Shown: piece after piece, positions 1 through 11,037 of the stretch | Position numbering within the stretch: the stretch's first letter is position 1 | Layout: each line of letters begins with the position of its first letter | The notes under the pieces: model-generated | The model's input: only the letters and a program-made list of their open reading frames with translations | Databases searched by the model: none | Told to the model about the DNA's origin: nothing | Position numbers and translations under genes: made by a program | Assembly (NCBI RefSeq): GCF_020439865.1 | Contig: NZ_JAGRPF010000103.1 | Coordinates: 1 to 64,000, forward strand | Source: Prosthecobacter sp. | GTDB lineage: Bacteria > Verrucomicrobiota > Verrucomicrobiia > Verrucomicrobiales > Verrucomicrobiaceae | DNA: 64,000 bases | Direction: 5' to 3'

Positions 1-253
1 CATCCGGCTTTTCCTTGATGCTGATCTTCTCCTCCATCTCCGGCGTGATCGGCTCGATGAAGGTCCGGAACGCGAACTCTGGATCGGTCATGATCGTGGC
101 CGGATTCGAATTGATGAGCACCACCTCGTAGCCCTCCTGGCGCAGGGCCTTGCAGGCCTGGACGCCAGAGTAGTCGAACTCACAGCCCTGGCCGATGACG
201 ATGGGGCCGGAACCGATGACGAGAATGCGTTTGATGGAGGTGTCTTTGGGCAT
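1..253 (-). CDS. carB: Carbamoyl-phosphate synthase large chain, N-terminal part (cut by window edge)
   Basis: Reading leftwards from the ATG at 253, the 84 visible residues match the CarB N-terminus. They contain [17 protein letters not shown] near residue 13 and [11 protein letters not shown] near residue 48, the opening of the first pre-ATP-grasp domain. CarB makes carbamoyl phosphate from glutamine-derived ammonia, bicarbonate and two ATP, for pyrimidine and arginine synthesis, and works with CarA in the cytoplasm. Only about 8% of a normal ~1,070-residue CarB is present; the rest lies before position 1. The start is fixed by the usual CarB beginning [14 protein letters not shown]. The next gene is divergent, so the CarB promoter must lie within the 208 bp to the right. 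Confidence 0.96.
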   Translation of the reverse strand, partial: MPKDTSIKRILVIGSGPIVIGQGCEFDYSGVQACKALRQEGYEVVLINSNPATIMTDPEFAFRTFIEPITPEMEEKISIKEKPD

Positions 254-268
254 GGATCAGGTATGAGA

Positions 269-291
269 GATCTGAGATGGGGATCAGAGAT
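269..291. repeat. Short direct repeat in the carB upstream region
   Basis: Two near-identical 10-mers, gatctgagat (269-278) and gatcagagat (282-291), lie 16-38 bp before the carB start, in the divergent intergenic region 254-461. A purine-rich tract surrounds them. It could be an operator for carB or a decayed intergenic repeat. I see no clear promoter hexamers in this gap. Confidence 0.3.
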
Positions 292-461
292 TTTTGAGTG
301 AAAGCGTTCAGTTGGGGGCGCTTTCGGGGCCGTTTCGGTGTGAATAACCTCAATGCGGTGCCGGAAAGCGCGGCATCTTGCACAGTCGCGGGGGTGCGTC
401 AAATGCAGGCCTTGCTTTGATGCGTTTCCGTCTGAAAAATCTGCCGATTCTCTGGAAAACC

Positions 462-1151
462 ATGCCTGCCACGACCATCACTCTTGGAATCGGCCATCTG
501 CCTTCGGACCATGACCGAAAGACGCAGTTGGATGTGCATTTGCACCTGAACTGCCCGGCCACGCCCATTTCGATGGGGGAACGCTGGGGGCCGCAGTCCA
601 TCGGCGCGAGTTTTACGCTGCAACAGGCGACCGAAAACCGCCATGAGGAACATCTGCGCGTCTGCGGCTGTGACTGGCTGTGCCGGCTGGCCCTGGAAGA
701 GCGGATGAGCGGTCATGTGTTCACGCCGGAGGAGATCCTCCAGCGGCGGCCGGAGCAGGCCGCCCCGGCAGCAGAACCGAAACCCGCACCATCTCAGTCC
801 TCCCCTGAGCCGCAGCTTGCCAAAATCCGCCGGGCTCTCGAAACACACGACTTCGAGAAGATCGAAGGCTTGCGGGATGTTTTGAACCCCGGCCTCGTCC
901 AACAGATCGCCGACGACTGGCGGTCTGATCTCCCGCGCGAGACCAAGGACGCCTATGCCGCCCTGCTGCTGGATCAGGTGGCCGACTGCGTGCGTCCGAT
1001 CTTCGAGGATGCGCTCGCCTCGCCCAGCGTGGAGTCACGCGCCTATGCGGTATGCGTGCTGACGAAGGACTTCGGACGCTTCGATTCCATGCTGGTCAAC
1101 GGCGGTCTGGACGCAGCGAAAGTGGACGCCGCCGTGCGCACACTCAGTTGA
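462..1151 (+). CDS. Conserved-looking hypothetical protein with His/Cys-rich N-terminus
   Basis: I do not recognise the family. The 229-residue product has no signal peptide or membrane segment, so it is probably cytoplasmic. The first ~75 residues hold clustered His and Cys (HLHLNC, CGCDWLC), which could bind metal. A Pro/Ala-rich linker follows around residues 95-115, then a helical C-terminal half that resembles a HEAT-type or other alpha-helical scaffold. ATG at 462 is chosen because GIGHLP follows soon after; an in-frame ATG at 420 is possible and neither has a good Shine-Dalgarno. The gene diverges from carB. Its last 8 bp overlap the end of the convergent metallopeptidase gene. Confidence 0.6.
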   Translation: MPATTITLGIGHLPSDHDRKTQLDVHLHLNCPATPISMGERWGPQSIGASFTLQQATENRHEEHLRVCGCDWLCRLALEERMSGHVFTPEEILQRRPEQAAPAAEPKPAPSQSSPEPQLAKIRRALETHDFEKIEGLRDVLNPGLVQQIADDWRSDLPRETKDAYAALLLDQVADCVRPIFEDALASPSVESRAYAVCVLTKDFGRFDSMLVNGGLDAAKVDAAVRTLS

Positions 1152-2478
1152 CCGAAATTTTAACGCCGATGTTCTTGTAGGCTTCGGTGATCTCCTTCGC
1201 GATCTGCGAATAACCGCGCCCGTCGAGAAGCAGCTCGAGATGCTTGAACGGAGCCGTGTCTGGCTTCATGTCCGGCGGCGGAAAGTTTGTGGGGTAGCTG
1301 AACCGGCCTTCGGGGAGACGTTTGACGCGCGGATCCTTGAAAAAAGTGCGCAGCGCCTCGGTCTCACCATAGACGGCATCCATGAACTTCATGAAGCGCC
1401 GGCCCTCCGCGCCCTTTTCACCGTCGAGGTGGCAGAAAAAGTACACGATCAGCACGGAGCGGAAGTACAGCTCCCCCATCTTCTTGTTTGAGGTGTCGGC
1501 GATAGCGGACCAAGTGGCGCGGTTCATCGTCATGTGCGTCTCCAGATTGCCGATGTCGGCGGCGTAGCCGCGTTTCTCCATCTCCTTGATGTGATCGCGG
1601 ATGCTCGTCTTGTGCGCGTCGGCGCGGAACTTGCCCGCGTTGTAAGGCAGCATCTCGGTGTACTCCGCCGTGCCTTCGATGACCCACACGGGGAGGAAGG
1701 TGAGGTAGTCGTCCATCACCTGATGGGTGATCTCGTGGATCAGCGTGCCGCCGTCATAGCCGGCGTCCTTGGCATAGGATTTGCCAAGAAGCTTGAGACC
1801 GATGCTTTCAAAGGGGACCTTGAAGGTCTTTTCGTCCCCCATGTAAACTCCGCCGGAGTTGTCGGGACCGCCAGCATCCTTGTAATCCTGCCGGGTTTCA
1901 TAAAGCGCGGCCTGATAGCGCTCGAAGCCCTCGGGCGGAACGCAGACAACGCCCCATGGCAGCGATGAGACAAGCGCCCGGGTGGCCTCAAAAGTGCGGG
2001 CCACCTCCTTCATCACGCTGCCGGCCAGCTTGGCCTGCGAAGTGAACTCGAACGCCTCGGAGCGGTAGATGCACTTCCGCGCGACCGGATTCTCCTCCAC
2101 CACCTGGATCTCGATGGAATTCGTCGGTACGACCACATTGTCCGGCCAGGTGCGTTTCTCGATGGGCACACGATTCAACGAAGCAGCGGCGATGGCAGGC
2201 GGAGAGGCAGCCTCGGTGGTGGGGGCCGCGGGGGCAGGTGCGGCCGCCTGGCTCTTCGCATAGGCCTGGTCCTCTGCGCAGAGACGCGCCAGCGGGATCT
2301 GATGCTCTTTGCCGTCCGCCATTCTCAATACGACGCTGTCCGCTGTGGCGCTGACGAACGTGGCCTGAATGATCCGGCCCTGGGTGTCCTTCCACGGGCG
2401 CAATGCGGCATCTTGTGCGAACACGCCGAATGCGATGAAGGCTGTCGCGATGAAGAGGCTGCGGTTGGCGGGCTTCAT
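1144..2478 (-). CDS. Secreted SHD1-domain protein with gluzincin-type metallopeptidase domain
   Basis: The 444-residue protein starts with a Sec signal peptide (MKPANRSLFIATAFIAFGVFA). Residues ~26-75 look like an SLA1-homology (SHD1) domain: a Trp-Lys-Asp start, strands, then PLARLCAEDQAY. Such domains are common in exported proteins of Verrucomicrobiota and Planctomycetota. A Pro/Ala linker leads to a peptidase-like domain with HEITH (H248, E249, H252) and an acidic residue in VIEGTAEY (E268 or E273), the HExxH...E layout of DUF1570/peptidase-MA-like gluzincins. A zinc-dependent periplasmic or surface protease role is inferred; no substrate is suggested. ATG 2478 is chosen over an upstream in-frame start because it gives a clean signal peptide. 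Confidence 0.75.
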   Translation of the reverse strand: MKPANRSLFIATAFIAFGVFAQDAALRPWKDTQGRIIQATFVSATADSVVLRMADGKEHQIPLARLCAEDQAYAKSQAAAPAPAAPTTEAASPPAIAAASLNRVPIEKRTWPDNVVVPTNSIEIQVVEENPVARKCIYRSEAFEFTSQAKLAGSVMKEVARTFEATRALVSSLPWGVVCVPPEGFERYQAALYETRQDYKDAGGPDNSGGVYMGDEKTFKVPFESIGLKLLGKSYAKDAGYDGGTLIHEITHQVMDDYLTFLPVWVIEGTAEYTEMLPYNAGKFRADAHKTSIRDHIKEMEKRGYAADIGNLETHMTMNRATWSAIADTSNKKMGELYFRSVLIVYFFCHLDGEKGAEGRRFMKFMDAVYGETEALRTFFKDPRVKRLPEGRFSYPTNFPPPDMKPDTAPFKHLELLLDGRGYSQIAKEITEAYKNIGVKISVN

Positions 2479-2606
2479 GGTGGATGTGCATATCACGAAG
2501 CGGGAATTTAGGCAAGACGGGGCTGCAAATCGTGCGACAATCGGTCTGATGGCCTGCGATCTGCTTGGCAATCAGGCGGCGCAGGTTTTCTTTGCTCCCG
2601 ATCTCG

Positions 2607-3824
2607 ATGGTTCCCGTCTCCCCCACTCAGCCCCGCGCCCTGCTGCACGTCTTCAACCGCTACCTCTTCCGGGGAGGCGAAGAGCTGATCGTGGACAAGA
2701 TCCATGACGATCTTTCCACCGGGCACAACATGACCTGGTGCCGGTTCGAGAGCTCCGAATGGACCGGAGCCGCGGCCCCCTCGAAGCTGGGCCAGGCGGC
2801 GCGCTTGTTTTACAACCGCGGGGCCCGCCGCCGCTTCGAGACGGCGCTGGACGCCAGTGGCGCGGGTGCCGCGGTGTTTCACAACATTCATCCGGTAGGC
2901 TCCCCTTCCCTGTATCACGCGGCGCTGGAACGCGGGCTGCCGTTGGTGCAGTTCCTCCATAACTATCGGCCTTTCTCTGTCGGCGGAACGCTGCATGTGA
3001 ACGGCAGGCTGGAGCCCAACGCGCTCTACGGCAACTACTGGGACGAAGTGCGCGCCGGCGCCTGGCAGAACTCCGTCGTGAAGAGCGCGCTGTTCGCGGT
3101 GATGCTCAAGGCGCTGCATCGCAGCGGCTGGCTCCAAAGTGTGAAAGCGTGGGTCGCGGTGTCCGATTTCATGCGGCAGAAACTGATCGCCACCGGCTCG
3201 CTGCCTGCGGACCGTGTGCACACGTTGCGCCACTCGTGGAACGCACTGCCGCGGGCGCCTACATCCGAAGATGCAGGCTATTACCTTTTCTTGGGCCGCC
3301 TGGCCGACACCAAAGGCGTCACCGTGCTGCTCGACGCGTGGGACCGGCTTCGCCAGCAGCTCGGCAAGAACACCCCCCTGCTGCACATCGCCGGTGAAGG
3401 CCCACTGGAAGATGCCGTGCAGCAGCGCGTGCGCACCAATCCGTACATCGGCCAGCTCGGACACGTCGGTGGTGAGACCAAGCGCGAGGCGCTGCGCCGG
3501 TGCCGTGCGGTAATCGTTCCCTCCACCTGGTGGGAGCCGCTGGGCTTGGTGGTTTACGAGGCCTATGATTACAGCAAACCCGTGCTCGCCGCAAAGTCAG
3601 GCGGCCTCGGCGAAATCGTTCATCATGGCGTTACAGGTCTGCATCATGAACCGGGCGACGCGGACAGCATCGTCCACGATGTGCAGCAGATGGAGTCCAC
3701 GCCTGCCTCAACACGCCAGACAATGGGCAGCGCAGGTCGTCAATGGCTGCTGCGCGAGACCGGCACACACGCCTGGCTGCAGCGCTTTGAGGAAATCCTC
3801 GCTACAGCAGTCGCTACTGCATGA
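2607..3824 (+). CDS. GT4-family glycosyltransferase
   Basis: This 405-residue cytoplasmic protein has the two-lobed GT-B organisation. The N-terminal acceptor half contains FNRYLFRGGEE and an FHNIHP segment. The C-terminal nucleotide-sugar half begins near YYLFLGRLADTKGV and carries the E-x7-E type signature in WWEPLGLVVYEAYDYSKPVL, followed by SGGLGEIVHHGVTGL. GT4 retaining enzymes transfer sugars to lipids, polysaccharides or small molecules; the acceptor here cannot be told. No polysaccharide cluster surrounds it. ATG 2607 is used because the upstream in-frame extension is an Arg-rich stretch. The stop overlaps the convergent L,D-transpeptidase gene by 11 bp. Confidence 0.85.
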   Translation: MVPVSPTQPRALLHVFNRYLFRGGEELIVDKIHDDLSTGHNMTWCRFESSEWTGAAAPSKLGQAARLFYNRGARRRFETALDASGAGAAVFHNIHPVGSPSLYHAALERGLPLVQFLHNYRPFSVGGTLHVNGRLEPNALYGNYWDEVRAGAWQNSVVKSALFAVMLKALHRSGWLQSVKAWVAVSDFMRQKLIATGSLPADRVHTLRHSWNALPRAPTSEDAGYYLFLGRLADTKGVTVLLDAWDRLRQQLGKNTPLLHIAGEGPLEDAVQQRVRTNPYIGQLGHVGGETKREALRRCRAVIVPSTWWEPLGLVVYEAYDYSKPVLAAKSGGLGEIVHHGVTGLHHEPGDADSIVHDVQQMESTPASTRQTMGSAGRQWLLRETGTHAWLQRFEEILATAVATA

Positions 3825-4422
3825 TCGTGACTCGCGTGCCCACGTCGGCATGCTGAAAAATCGTCTCCGCCATGCTGGCCGGCAGGCGGATGCAACCATG
3901 GGATGCCGGAGAACCCGGACGTGGAATCGGACCCGCATGCATGCCCACGCCGTAGCCGGTGATGCGCATCCAGTAGGGCATGCGGGCACCGACAAACTGA
4001 CCGCCTGGCGGCACACGGGACACACCGGCCGTGGCGTTGCTGTTGACCACGTTGCCACGGGAATCGACGATCATGCCATACTTGTTCGAACGCTTGTTGG
4101 CGATCTTCTCCATGATGCGGAAGGTGCCTGTCGGCGTGGCATAGCCGCTGCGGCCCGTCGCCACATAGGTCCATCCCACGCTCTGGCCGTTCTTGAACAG
4201 ATACGCCTTCTGCTGGCTGAGGTCGATGTTCACGCTCAGCGGACCCGGCCTGCCATTGCCATGCCAGACATACAAAGGCGACTGCGAAGCGAACGCGGGC
4301 AGCACCAACAGCGGGCGCCTCACCATCTCACGGCGTGCAGAGAATAGTGGATACTCTGGCAATTCGCACTGGCAGAGCACCAGCATGCCTATGACAGCGA
4401 GAGAAAATCGGGAAGTTTTCAT
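3814..4422 (-). CDS. L,D-transpeptidase (YkuD domain), exported
   Basis: The 202-residue protein has an N-terminal hydrophobic export segment ending in cysteines (VLCQC); it may be a lipoprotein, although the lipobox is not canonical. The C-terminal ~140 residues form a YkuD domain: VNIDLSQQKAYLF, the Gly-rich TGRSGYATPTGTF, and the catalytic HAGPIP...SHGCIRLP motif with the nucleophilic Cys. These enzymes make 3-3 crosslinks in peptidoglycan or attach proteins to it, acting in the periplasm. ATG 4422 gives the signal sequence; the longer frame adds an unlikely polar leader. It is a single gene convergent with the glycosyltransferase. Confidence 0.88.
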   Translation of the reverse strand: MKTSRFSLAVIGMLVLCQCELPEYPLFSARREMVRRPLLVLPAFASQSPLYVWHGNGRPGPLSVNIDLSQQKAYLFKNGQSVGWTYVATGRSGYATPTGTFRIMEKIANKRSNKYGMIVDSRGNVVNSNATAGVSRVPPGGQFVGARMPYWMRITGYGVGMHAGPIPRPGSPASHGCIRLPASMAETIFQHADVGTRVTIMQ

Positions 4423-4496
4423 GGCGAGTACGACTTTAGAAGCACGATCCGCGCCCATGCAACCCATCCGCTAGAACCAGTAGATGGTTTTTTGTT

Positions 4497-5681
4497 TCAC
4501 TGATTTCGCTGATTCCAGTAAATCTTAACATTCTTGCTACGACGACCTGCACCGATGATTTCCAAATCGTGATCGCCATCGAGATCCGCACAAACGGCAT
4601 CTTCACAGGCCATTCCGCCATCGTCGATGAAGGCCTCCTGCCAGCCGTTCCCATCTTCTTTCGTCGTCCAGAAAAGTTTCACCGCCACCTTGCCAATCTT
4701 CTGCTGCGCGCGCCAGCCGACGACGATCTGACGATTGTTCAAACCAAGCAGGTCATGGGTCGCGATGGCATGGCCATCAACAAGTTCACTCGTGATGACA
4801 TGCCGCTGCCATTCGCCGTTCTTCGGACCTTCCGGCTTCGGCGTGTAGATGACCAGTTTGTCCCCGTGCATCGGTTCGATCGTCACGATGTAAGGCTGCC
4901 CGCCGGAAAAGGCACCATAGCGTACCTCGCCTGCCCCTTGGAGTTCAGGATTATCCTTCGGGTGCTTCGAGATCCACTGTTCCTTCCAGCCGTCGTCGGT
5001 TTGATCCAGCCGCACCACGCCCTCGCGTCCAGCCAGCAACAGGCTCTCGGCTTCACCATTGGGCGCGGGGATGATCTCGAGGTTGTGCGTCTTATGCATC
5101 GTGTCCTGCACCACGGTGGTGTTCCACTCCTTGCGTGGATCTTTTGGCATGTGATAGGCCAGCACACGCACGCCTGCCCCTTCGCCATTCTTGTCATTGC
5201 CGCGGCCGTGCAACGGAACGACGACGAGATCATAACGCCCGCCGCGGTTGCGCACCCACTTCATGCGATGCGTCGTCGGCTCATGCGTGAGCTTCACCGG
5301 TTCCCATTTCTGCGTGCGATCCGCCGGCGGGATCAAATAAAACACCGCGCCGCTGCCCGTCGTGTCGCCCGGATTCCATTCCGCGCCGACGGCGATCTCG
5401 CATTTGCCATCACCGTCGATGTCGCGCGCTGCGAGGCACACATGGTCTTTTTCCGTGAGTTGTTCGGCGATGACGTGCTTCTTCCACGTCGGGTTCTCAT
5501 ACCAGACGATCACCTTGCTATCGGCCAGCAGGATGTCCTTCAGCCCGTCGCCGTTCACATCCGCCGCGGCCAGCCCGTAGCCGATGCCCACCTCGGCGTC
5601 GATGAGCTGTTCCTTAAAGTTCGGAGTCTGCGCCCGGGCGACGACGGTGGCCAGGAGAAGGGAAATGAGCGTGATTTGCAT
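4497..5681 (-). CDS. Secreted FG-GAP/VCBS repeat protein
   Basis: A signal peptide (cleavage probably after ARA) starts this 394-residue protein. At least three calcium-binding-like repeats of the VCBS/FG-GAP type follow: DVNGDGLKDI near residue 42, DIDGDGKCEI near 92, and DLDGDHDLEI near 370. The pattern is that of an exported beta-propeller, with aromatic strands (VIVWYENP, VKIYWNQ) typical of these proteins in Verrucomicrobiota. Ca2+ coordination by the DxDGD loops is the family expectation; a ligand-binding or adhesive role is inferred. It is encoded alone, 50 bp before the start of the methyltransferase stop. Confidence 0.82.
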   Translation of the reverse strand: MQITLISLLLATVVARAQTPNFKEQLIDAEVGIGYGLAAADVNGDGLKDILLADSKVIVWYENPTWKKHVIAEQLTEKDHVCLAARDIDGDGKCEIAVGAEWNPGDTTGSGAVFYLIPPADRTQKWEPVKLTHEPTTHRMKWVRNRGGRYDLVVVPLHGRGNDKNGEGAGVRVLAYHMPKDPRKEWNTTVVQDTMHKTHNLEIIPAPNGEAESLLLAGREGVVRLDQTDDGWKEQWISKHPKDNPELQGAGEVRYGAFSGGQPYIVTIEPMHGDKLVIYTPKPEGPKNGEWQRHVITSELVDGHAIATHDLLGLNNRQIVVGWRAQQKIGKVAVKLFWTTKEDGNGWQEAFIDDGGMACEDAVCADLDGDHDLEIIGAGRRSKNVKIYWNQRNQ

Positions 5682-5730
5682 GCGGCGCGCAGCCTAGGCG
5701 AGGCCGCCGCTGCGAAGCAAGCCTGCAAAA

Positions 5731-6474
5731 TCAGACGGCCTCGACTTTTCTCCGCCATCGCATCCCCAGCGCCACGCTCCATTGATATTTCCGCGCGTGT
5801 TCGCGAATCAAAAACGGCATGTCGCAGGTCTTCGCGAGATCGAAGTGCGGCTCCAGCAGCGATTTGAGCCATTCCAGCGTCGAACCTTGGGGCCAGTTTC
5901 CACGAGGCGTGAAATCTTCCAACCACGTGCAGGGCGTTGTCAGCAGCAACTGCCCGCCCGGCCGAACCAAACTCGGCAATCGCTCGATCAACTTCAGCGG
6001 ATCACTCAGACGACAGAGCAAATTCGCCGCATGCACGATGTCGTAGTCACCCAGGTCGTCGCGCAGGTTCATCGCATCGCCCTGCTCGAAACGCACGCGG
6101 TCGCGCCGCAAATTCTCCGGCACCTTCGCCAAAAGCTTCGTTGTCGCGCTGCCTTCATCGACACGCTCATATTCCATCTGCCCTTCGGCGGCCAGCTTCG
6201 CCGCCGCATCGACAAAACTCTGCGAATAATCAATGCCCAGCACGCTCACACCGAAGTTCGCCAGTTCAAAGCTCGACCTTCCGACGGCGCAGCCGAGATC
6301 AAGCGCCACCGCCTCACACGGCGTGCGCGGTAGGTCGATCAGCTCCATCACCGTGCGCACTGGAAAGCCCAGCGCCTCACGCGGCCCGTTCTCCCATGGC
6401 AGCACCTCGTTCGGGGCGCCGTAATGAAACAGCAGGTATTCGTCGAGCAGGCGACGCGTTTCGTAGATGTTCAT
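5731..6474 (-). CDS. SAM methyltransferase resembling the OvoA C-terminal domain (4-mercaptohistidine N1-methyltransferase)
   Basis: This 247-residue class I methyltransferase has motif I ALDLGCAVGRSSFELA (~residue 58), motif II around LGIDYS, an acidic/Asn motif IV (YDIVHAANLLCRL) and PGGQLLLTTP. Its opening, NIYETRRLLDEYLLFHYG, and its general layout recall the stand-alone relatives of the OvoA C-terminus, which methylates 4-mercaptohistidine to ovothiol A. I assign that from memory of the family pattern, so treat the substrate as provisional. The iron-dependent OvoA sulfoxide synthase half is not in this window. It is a soluble cytoplasmic protein, 12 bp upstream of which lies the stop of the M29-type peptidase gene, so the two may be cotranscribed. 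Confidence 0.68.
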   Translation of the reverse strand: MNIYETRRLLDEYLLFHYGAPNEVLPWENGPREALGFPVRTVMELIDLPRTPCEAVALDLGCAVGRSSFELANFGVSVLGIDYSQSFVDAAAKLAAEGQMEYERVDEGSATTKLLAKVPENLRRDRVRFEQGDAMNLRDDLGDYDIVHAANLLCRLSDPLKLIERLPSLVRPGGQLLLTTPCTWLEDFTPRGNWPQGSTLEWLKSLLEPHFDLAKTCDMPFLIREHARKYQWSVALGMRWRRKVEAV

Positions 6475-6486
6475 CCGGCGAAGATT

Positions 6487-7656
6487 CTATTCCGCTGCGA
6501 GTGCTTCGAGCAAATATTTCGAAGGCTGAAAGTGCTCATTGAGTACGGTGACCTTGCCATCACGGAACATGCGGGTCTGCTTGATGTCGAAGTTCGGTGT
6601 CTTGTGCGGCGCGAAGAGGATGTCGTCGTGCGTGGCGTTTTGATGGCGCTTGAACTGCGCGGGAGTGATGTGACCTCCGAGATGGTCGTCGCGACCGGTG
6701 GCGAGGTGGCAGGTGCCGAGCACCTTCTCGTCCTGAATGTCCGCGCCGGAAACCGGCAGCACCTGCGTACCGAATCCGAGCTCGCCGAGCACGCCGGTCA
6801 TCGGATCGTCGACGAGTCTGGCATTGTGCGTGTCGATGGTGCTCTGCTCTCCGGCAATGAGCTCGGCCTTGATGATGCGGCCACCAGTCACCGTGAGTTT
6901 GCCAAGTGTTCCATCTTCGTATTTCAACGGGAAGGTTCCTTCGGCACCGGTGGGCACGAAATAAACTTCGCCTGCGGGAAGGTTCGCGATGTCTGGCGTG
7001 TCGCCCTGGCAAAGGCCGTGGCTTTTTTGCGCCTCCTGCTGGCTCAATTCGAGCCGCACGGTCATGTCAGGACCATTTTCGACCGTGAAATCGATCTCAA
7101 CCGCATCGGCGCGTGTCATGGCGAGACGCAGCTTTTCAGCATCGCGGCTCACGACTTCGTAATCGACGGCAAGACCCGAATTCAAGATCACATCATTCAC
7201 ACCATGCAGCGTGGCACCGCGGAATCCATACTGCTTGGCAAACGCCGTCAGCGGAGCGGTGGCGGAGAAGGTGGAGATGCAAAGGATGATGTCGTAGTTC
7301 GGATAGATGTCCTTCTCCAGGCTCAATTCCTTGCCGCTCATGTCCACACACAGATCCGGCAGATCGAGGTTGCTCCCTGTGGTCTGCGTGTAGGCGTACA
7401 TTTCACCGCCCTTGAGCGCGAGCTCTTCCGCAACCCCGTTTTTCAAGCCCAGATAAAAATGCTCATGCGCACGCTGCTGAATCGGACGCTCCGGGTTCTT
7501 CAAGAACGCATAATCCTTCGCCTCGACGAGATCCGGCAGGTCGATCAGGATGCAAATCTTGCGACCAAAGGTGGGCTTGAAAACAGTGCCGAGCAGGCGT
7601 GAGAGATCGAACTTCGGGAAGCTGCGACTTTGAGCGGAGGACTGAATGGTTGGCAT
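6487..7656 (-). CDS. M29-family-like aminopeptidase
   Basis: The 389-residue protein has the C-terminal layout of M29 (aminopeptidase T/AmpS-like) metallopeptidases. Candidate metal ligands in order are E230 in AGEVYFVP, E292 in LGELGFGT, H317 in LGTCHLATG, and H343/D345 in THDDILF, matching the E, E, H, HxD ligands of the family. M29 enzymes use two metal ions to release N-terminal residues. The N-terminal ~170 residues are divergent, so peptide substrate and activity are unproven. ATG 7656 is taken; ATG 7671 and TTG 7695 are also in frame and none has a Shine-Dalgarno. It lies directly upstream of the OvoA-like methyltransferase on the same strand. Confidence 0.75.
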   Translation of the reverse strand: MPTIQSSAQSRSFPKFDLSRLLGTVFKPTFGRKICILIDLPDLVEAKDYAFLKNPERPIQQRAHEHFYLGLKNGVAEELALKGGEMYAYTQTTGSNLDLPDLCVDMSGKELSLEKDIYPNYDIILCISTFSATAPLTAFAKQYGFRGATLHGVNDVILNSGLAVDYEVVSRDAEKLRLAMTRADAVEIDFTVENGPDMTVRLELSQQEAQKSHGLCQGDTPDIANLPAGEVYFVPTGAEGTFPLKYEDGTLGKLTVTGGRIIKAELIAGEQSTIDTHNARLVDDPMTGVLGELGFGTQVLPVSGADIQDEKVLGTCHLATGRDDHLGGHITPAQFKRHQNATHDDILFAPHKTPNFDIKQTRMFRDGKVTVLNEHFQPSKYLLEALAAE

Positions 7657-7738
7657 GGGAGCAGCGATCATAGGCAGGGAGGGTGTGGGAGGCAATTACG
7701 CGCTGCATATTCACGCCGGACGCCTCAAAATAAGGTCA

Positions 7739-8494
7739 TCACTTCGCAAATTGGTCCCACAACAATTTCGTCACCATCGCGAACACCACGATGATGAAGA
7801 TGATGCGGATGAACGGTGCTCCATGTTTGATCGCCAGGCCCGCGCCAAGGCGTCCGCCAATGAGCTGGCCCGCGATCATCGCGGCGGCGATTTCGTAACT
7901 CACGCGTGCCGTGATGACGAAGACCAGCAGCGAAGCGAGATTGCTGGTGAGATTGACGACCTTCGTGAACGCCGTGGCGCGCGTAAGCTCGAGTCCGAAC
8001 AGTGACAGACAGGCGATCGTCCAGAACGCGCCGGTGCCGGGACCAAAGAAGCCGTCGTAAAATCCGAGCACGGTCCCGCCAAGAAACGAAAAAGCAACCA
8101 CGCCGAGGCGCGCATGCGATCCGTGCCGGCTCAGCCGTGGACTGATCAGCACATAGATCGCCGCGCCCATCAGCATCCACGGCACGATGTATTTCAGCAC
8201 GTCATTGCTGACCTTCGTGAGTGTCCAGCTTCCGAGCAGTGCGAACACAAAAGTCACCAGCACCGCCAATCGAACCTGCGACCACGAAACGAGACCTGCC
8301 TTCGCATACTTCCGCACCGCCATCAACGTGCCACAGCTCGACTGCATCTTGTTCGTGCCCAGCGCCATCTGCGGCGACAATCCGGCTGCGAGCAACGCCG
8401 GCACGGAGATCAACCCACCGCCGCCTGCGATGGCGTCGATGAATCCGGCGCTCAACCCGGCGAAAAACAGCAGCGTGACAATCTCCCAGCTCAT
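7739..8494 (-). CDS. TauE/SafE (TSUP) family permease
   Basis: This 251-residue integral membrane protein has about eight hydrophobic segments and the two duplicated TSUP signatures: GFIDAIAGGGGLISVPALL near residue 20 and GFYDGFFGPGTGAFW near residue 140. TSUP proteins export or import sulfite, sulfoacetate and related organosulfur anions across the inner membrane; the substrate is not shown here. ATG 8494 is chosen because membrane segment 1 begins right after it, while the in-frame extension is Pro-rich. The neighbours do not point to sulfur metabolism, except that ovothiol-type methylation would involve a sulfur compound. Confidence 0.9.
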   Translation of the reverse strand: MSWEIVTLLFFAGLSAGFIDAIAGGGGLISVPALLAAGLSPQMALGTNKMQSSCGTLMAVRKYAKAGLVSWSQVRLAVLVTFVFALLGSWTLTKVSNDVLKYIVPWMLMGAAIYVLISPRLSRHGSHARLGVVAFSFLGGTVLGFYDGFFGPGTGAFWTIACLSLFGLELTRATAFTKVVNLTSNLASLLVFVITARVSYEIAAAMIAGQLIGGRLGAGLAIKHGAPFIRIIFIIVVFAMVTKLLWDQFAK

Positions 8495-8625
8495 GGGTGG
8501 AGGCAGAGGAGGTGGGAGGGTGAATGCATGGCGCGGATGCAATCAGAGCCGGAGGGGATCGGCAAGCGGGTTTCCGCTGCATTCCGTGATTGCCAAGTCA
8601 CGGCGAGTCGGAACAATGGCGCACC

Positions 8626-11000
<2,375 letters not shown>

Positions 11001-11001
<1 letters not shown>

Positions 11002-11024
11002 AGCGCCCTCTCACGACGGCGCTC
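11001..11024. terminator. Hairpin between convergent peptidase and treY genes
   Basis: A 7-bp perfect stem, gagcgcc (11001-11007) with ggcgctc (11018-11024), and a 10-nt loop lies in the 36-bp gap between the M1 peptidase stop and the treY stop. There is no good T tract on the plus strand; on the minus strand the sequence after it reads tatttctt. It may serve as a weak bidirectional terminator. Confidence 0.35.
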
Positions 11025-11037
11025 AATTCGCAGTCTC

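Noticed and set aside
4476..4490. Hairpin aacca-gtaga-tggtt followed by T residues
   Set aside because: The T run is in the plus orientation, but both flanking genes run on the minus strand, so it does not fit as a terminator.
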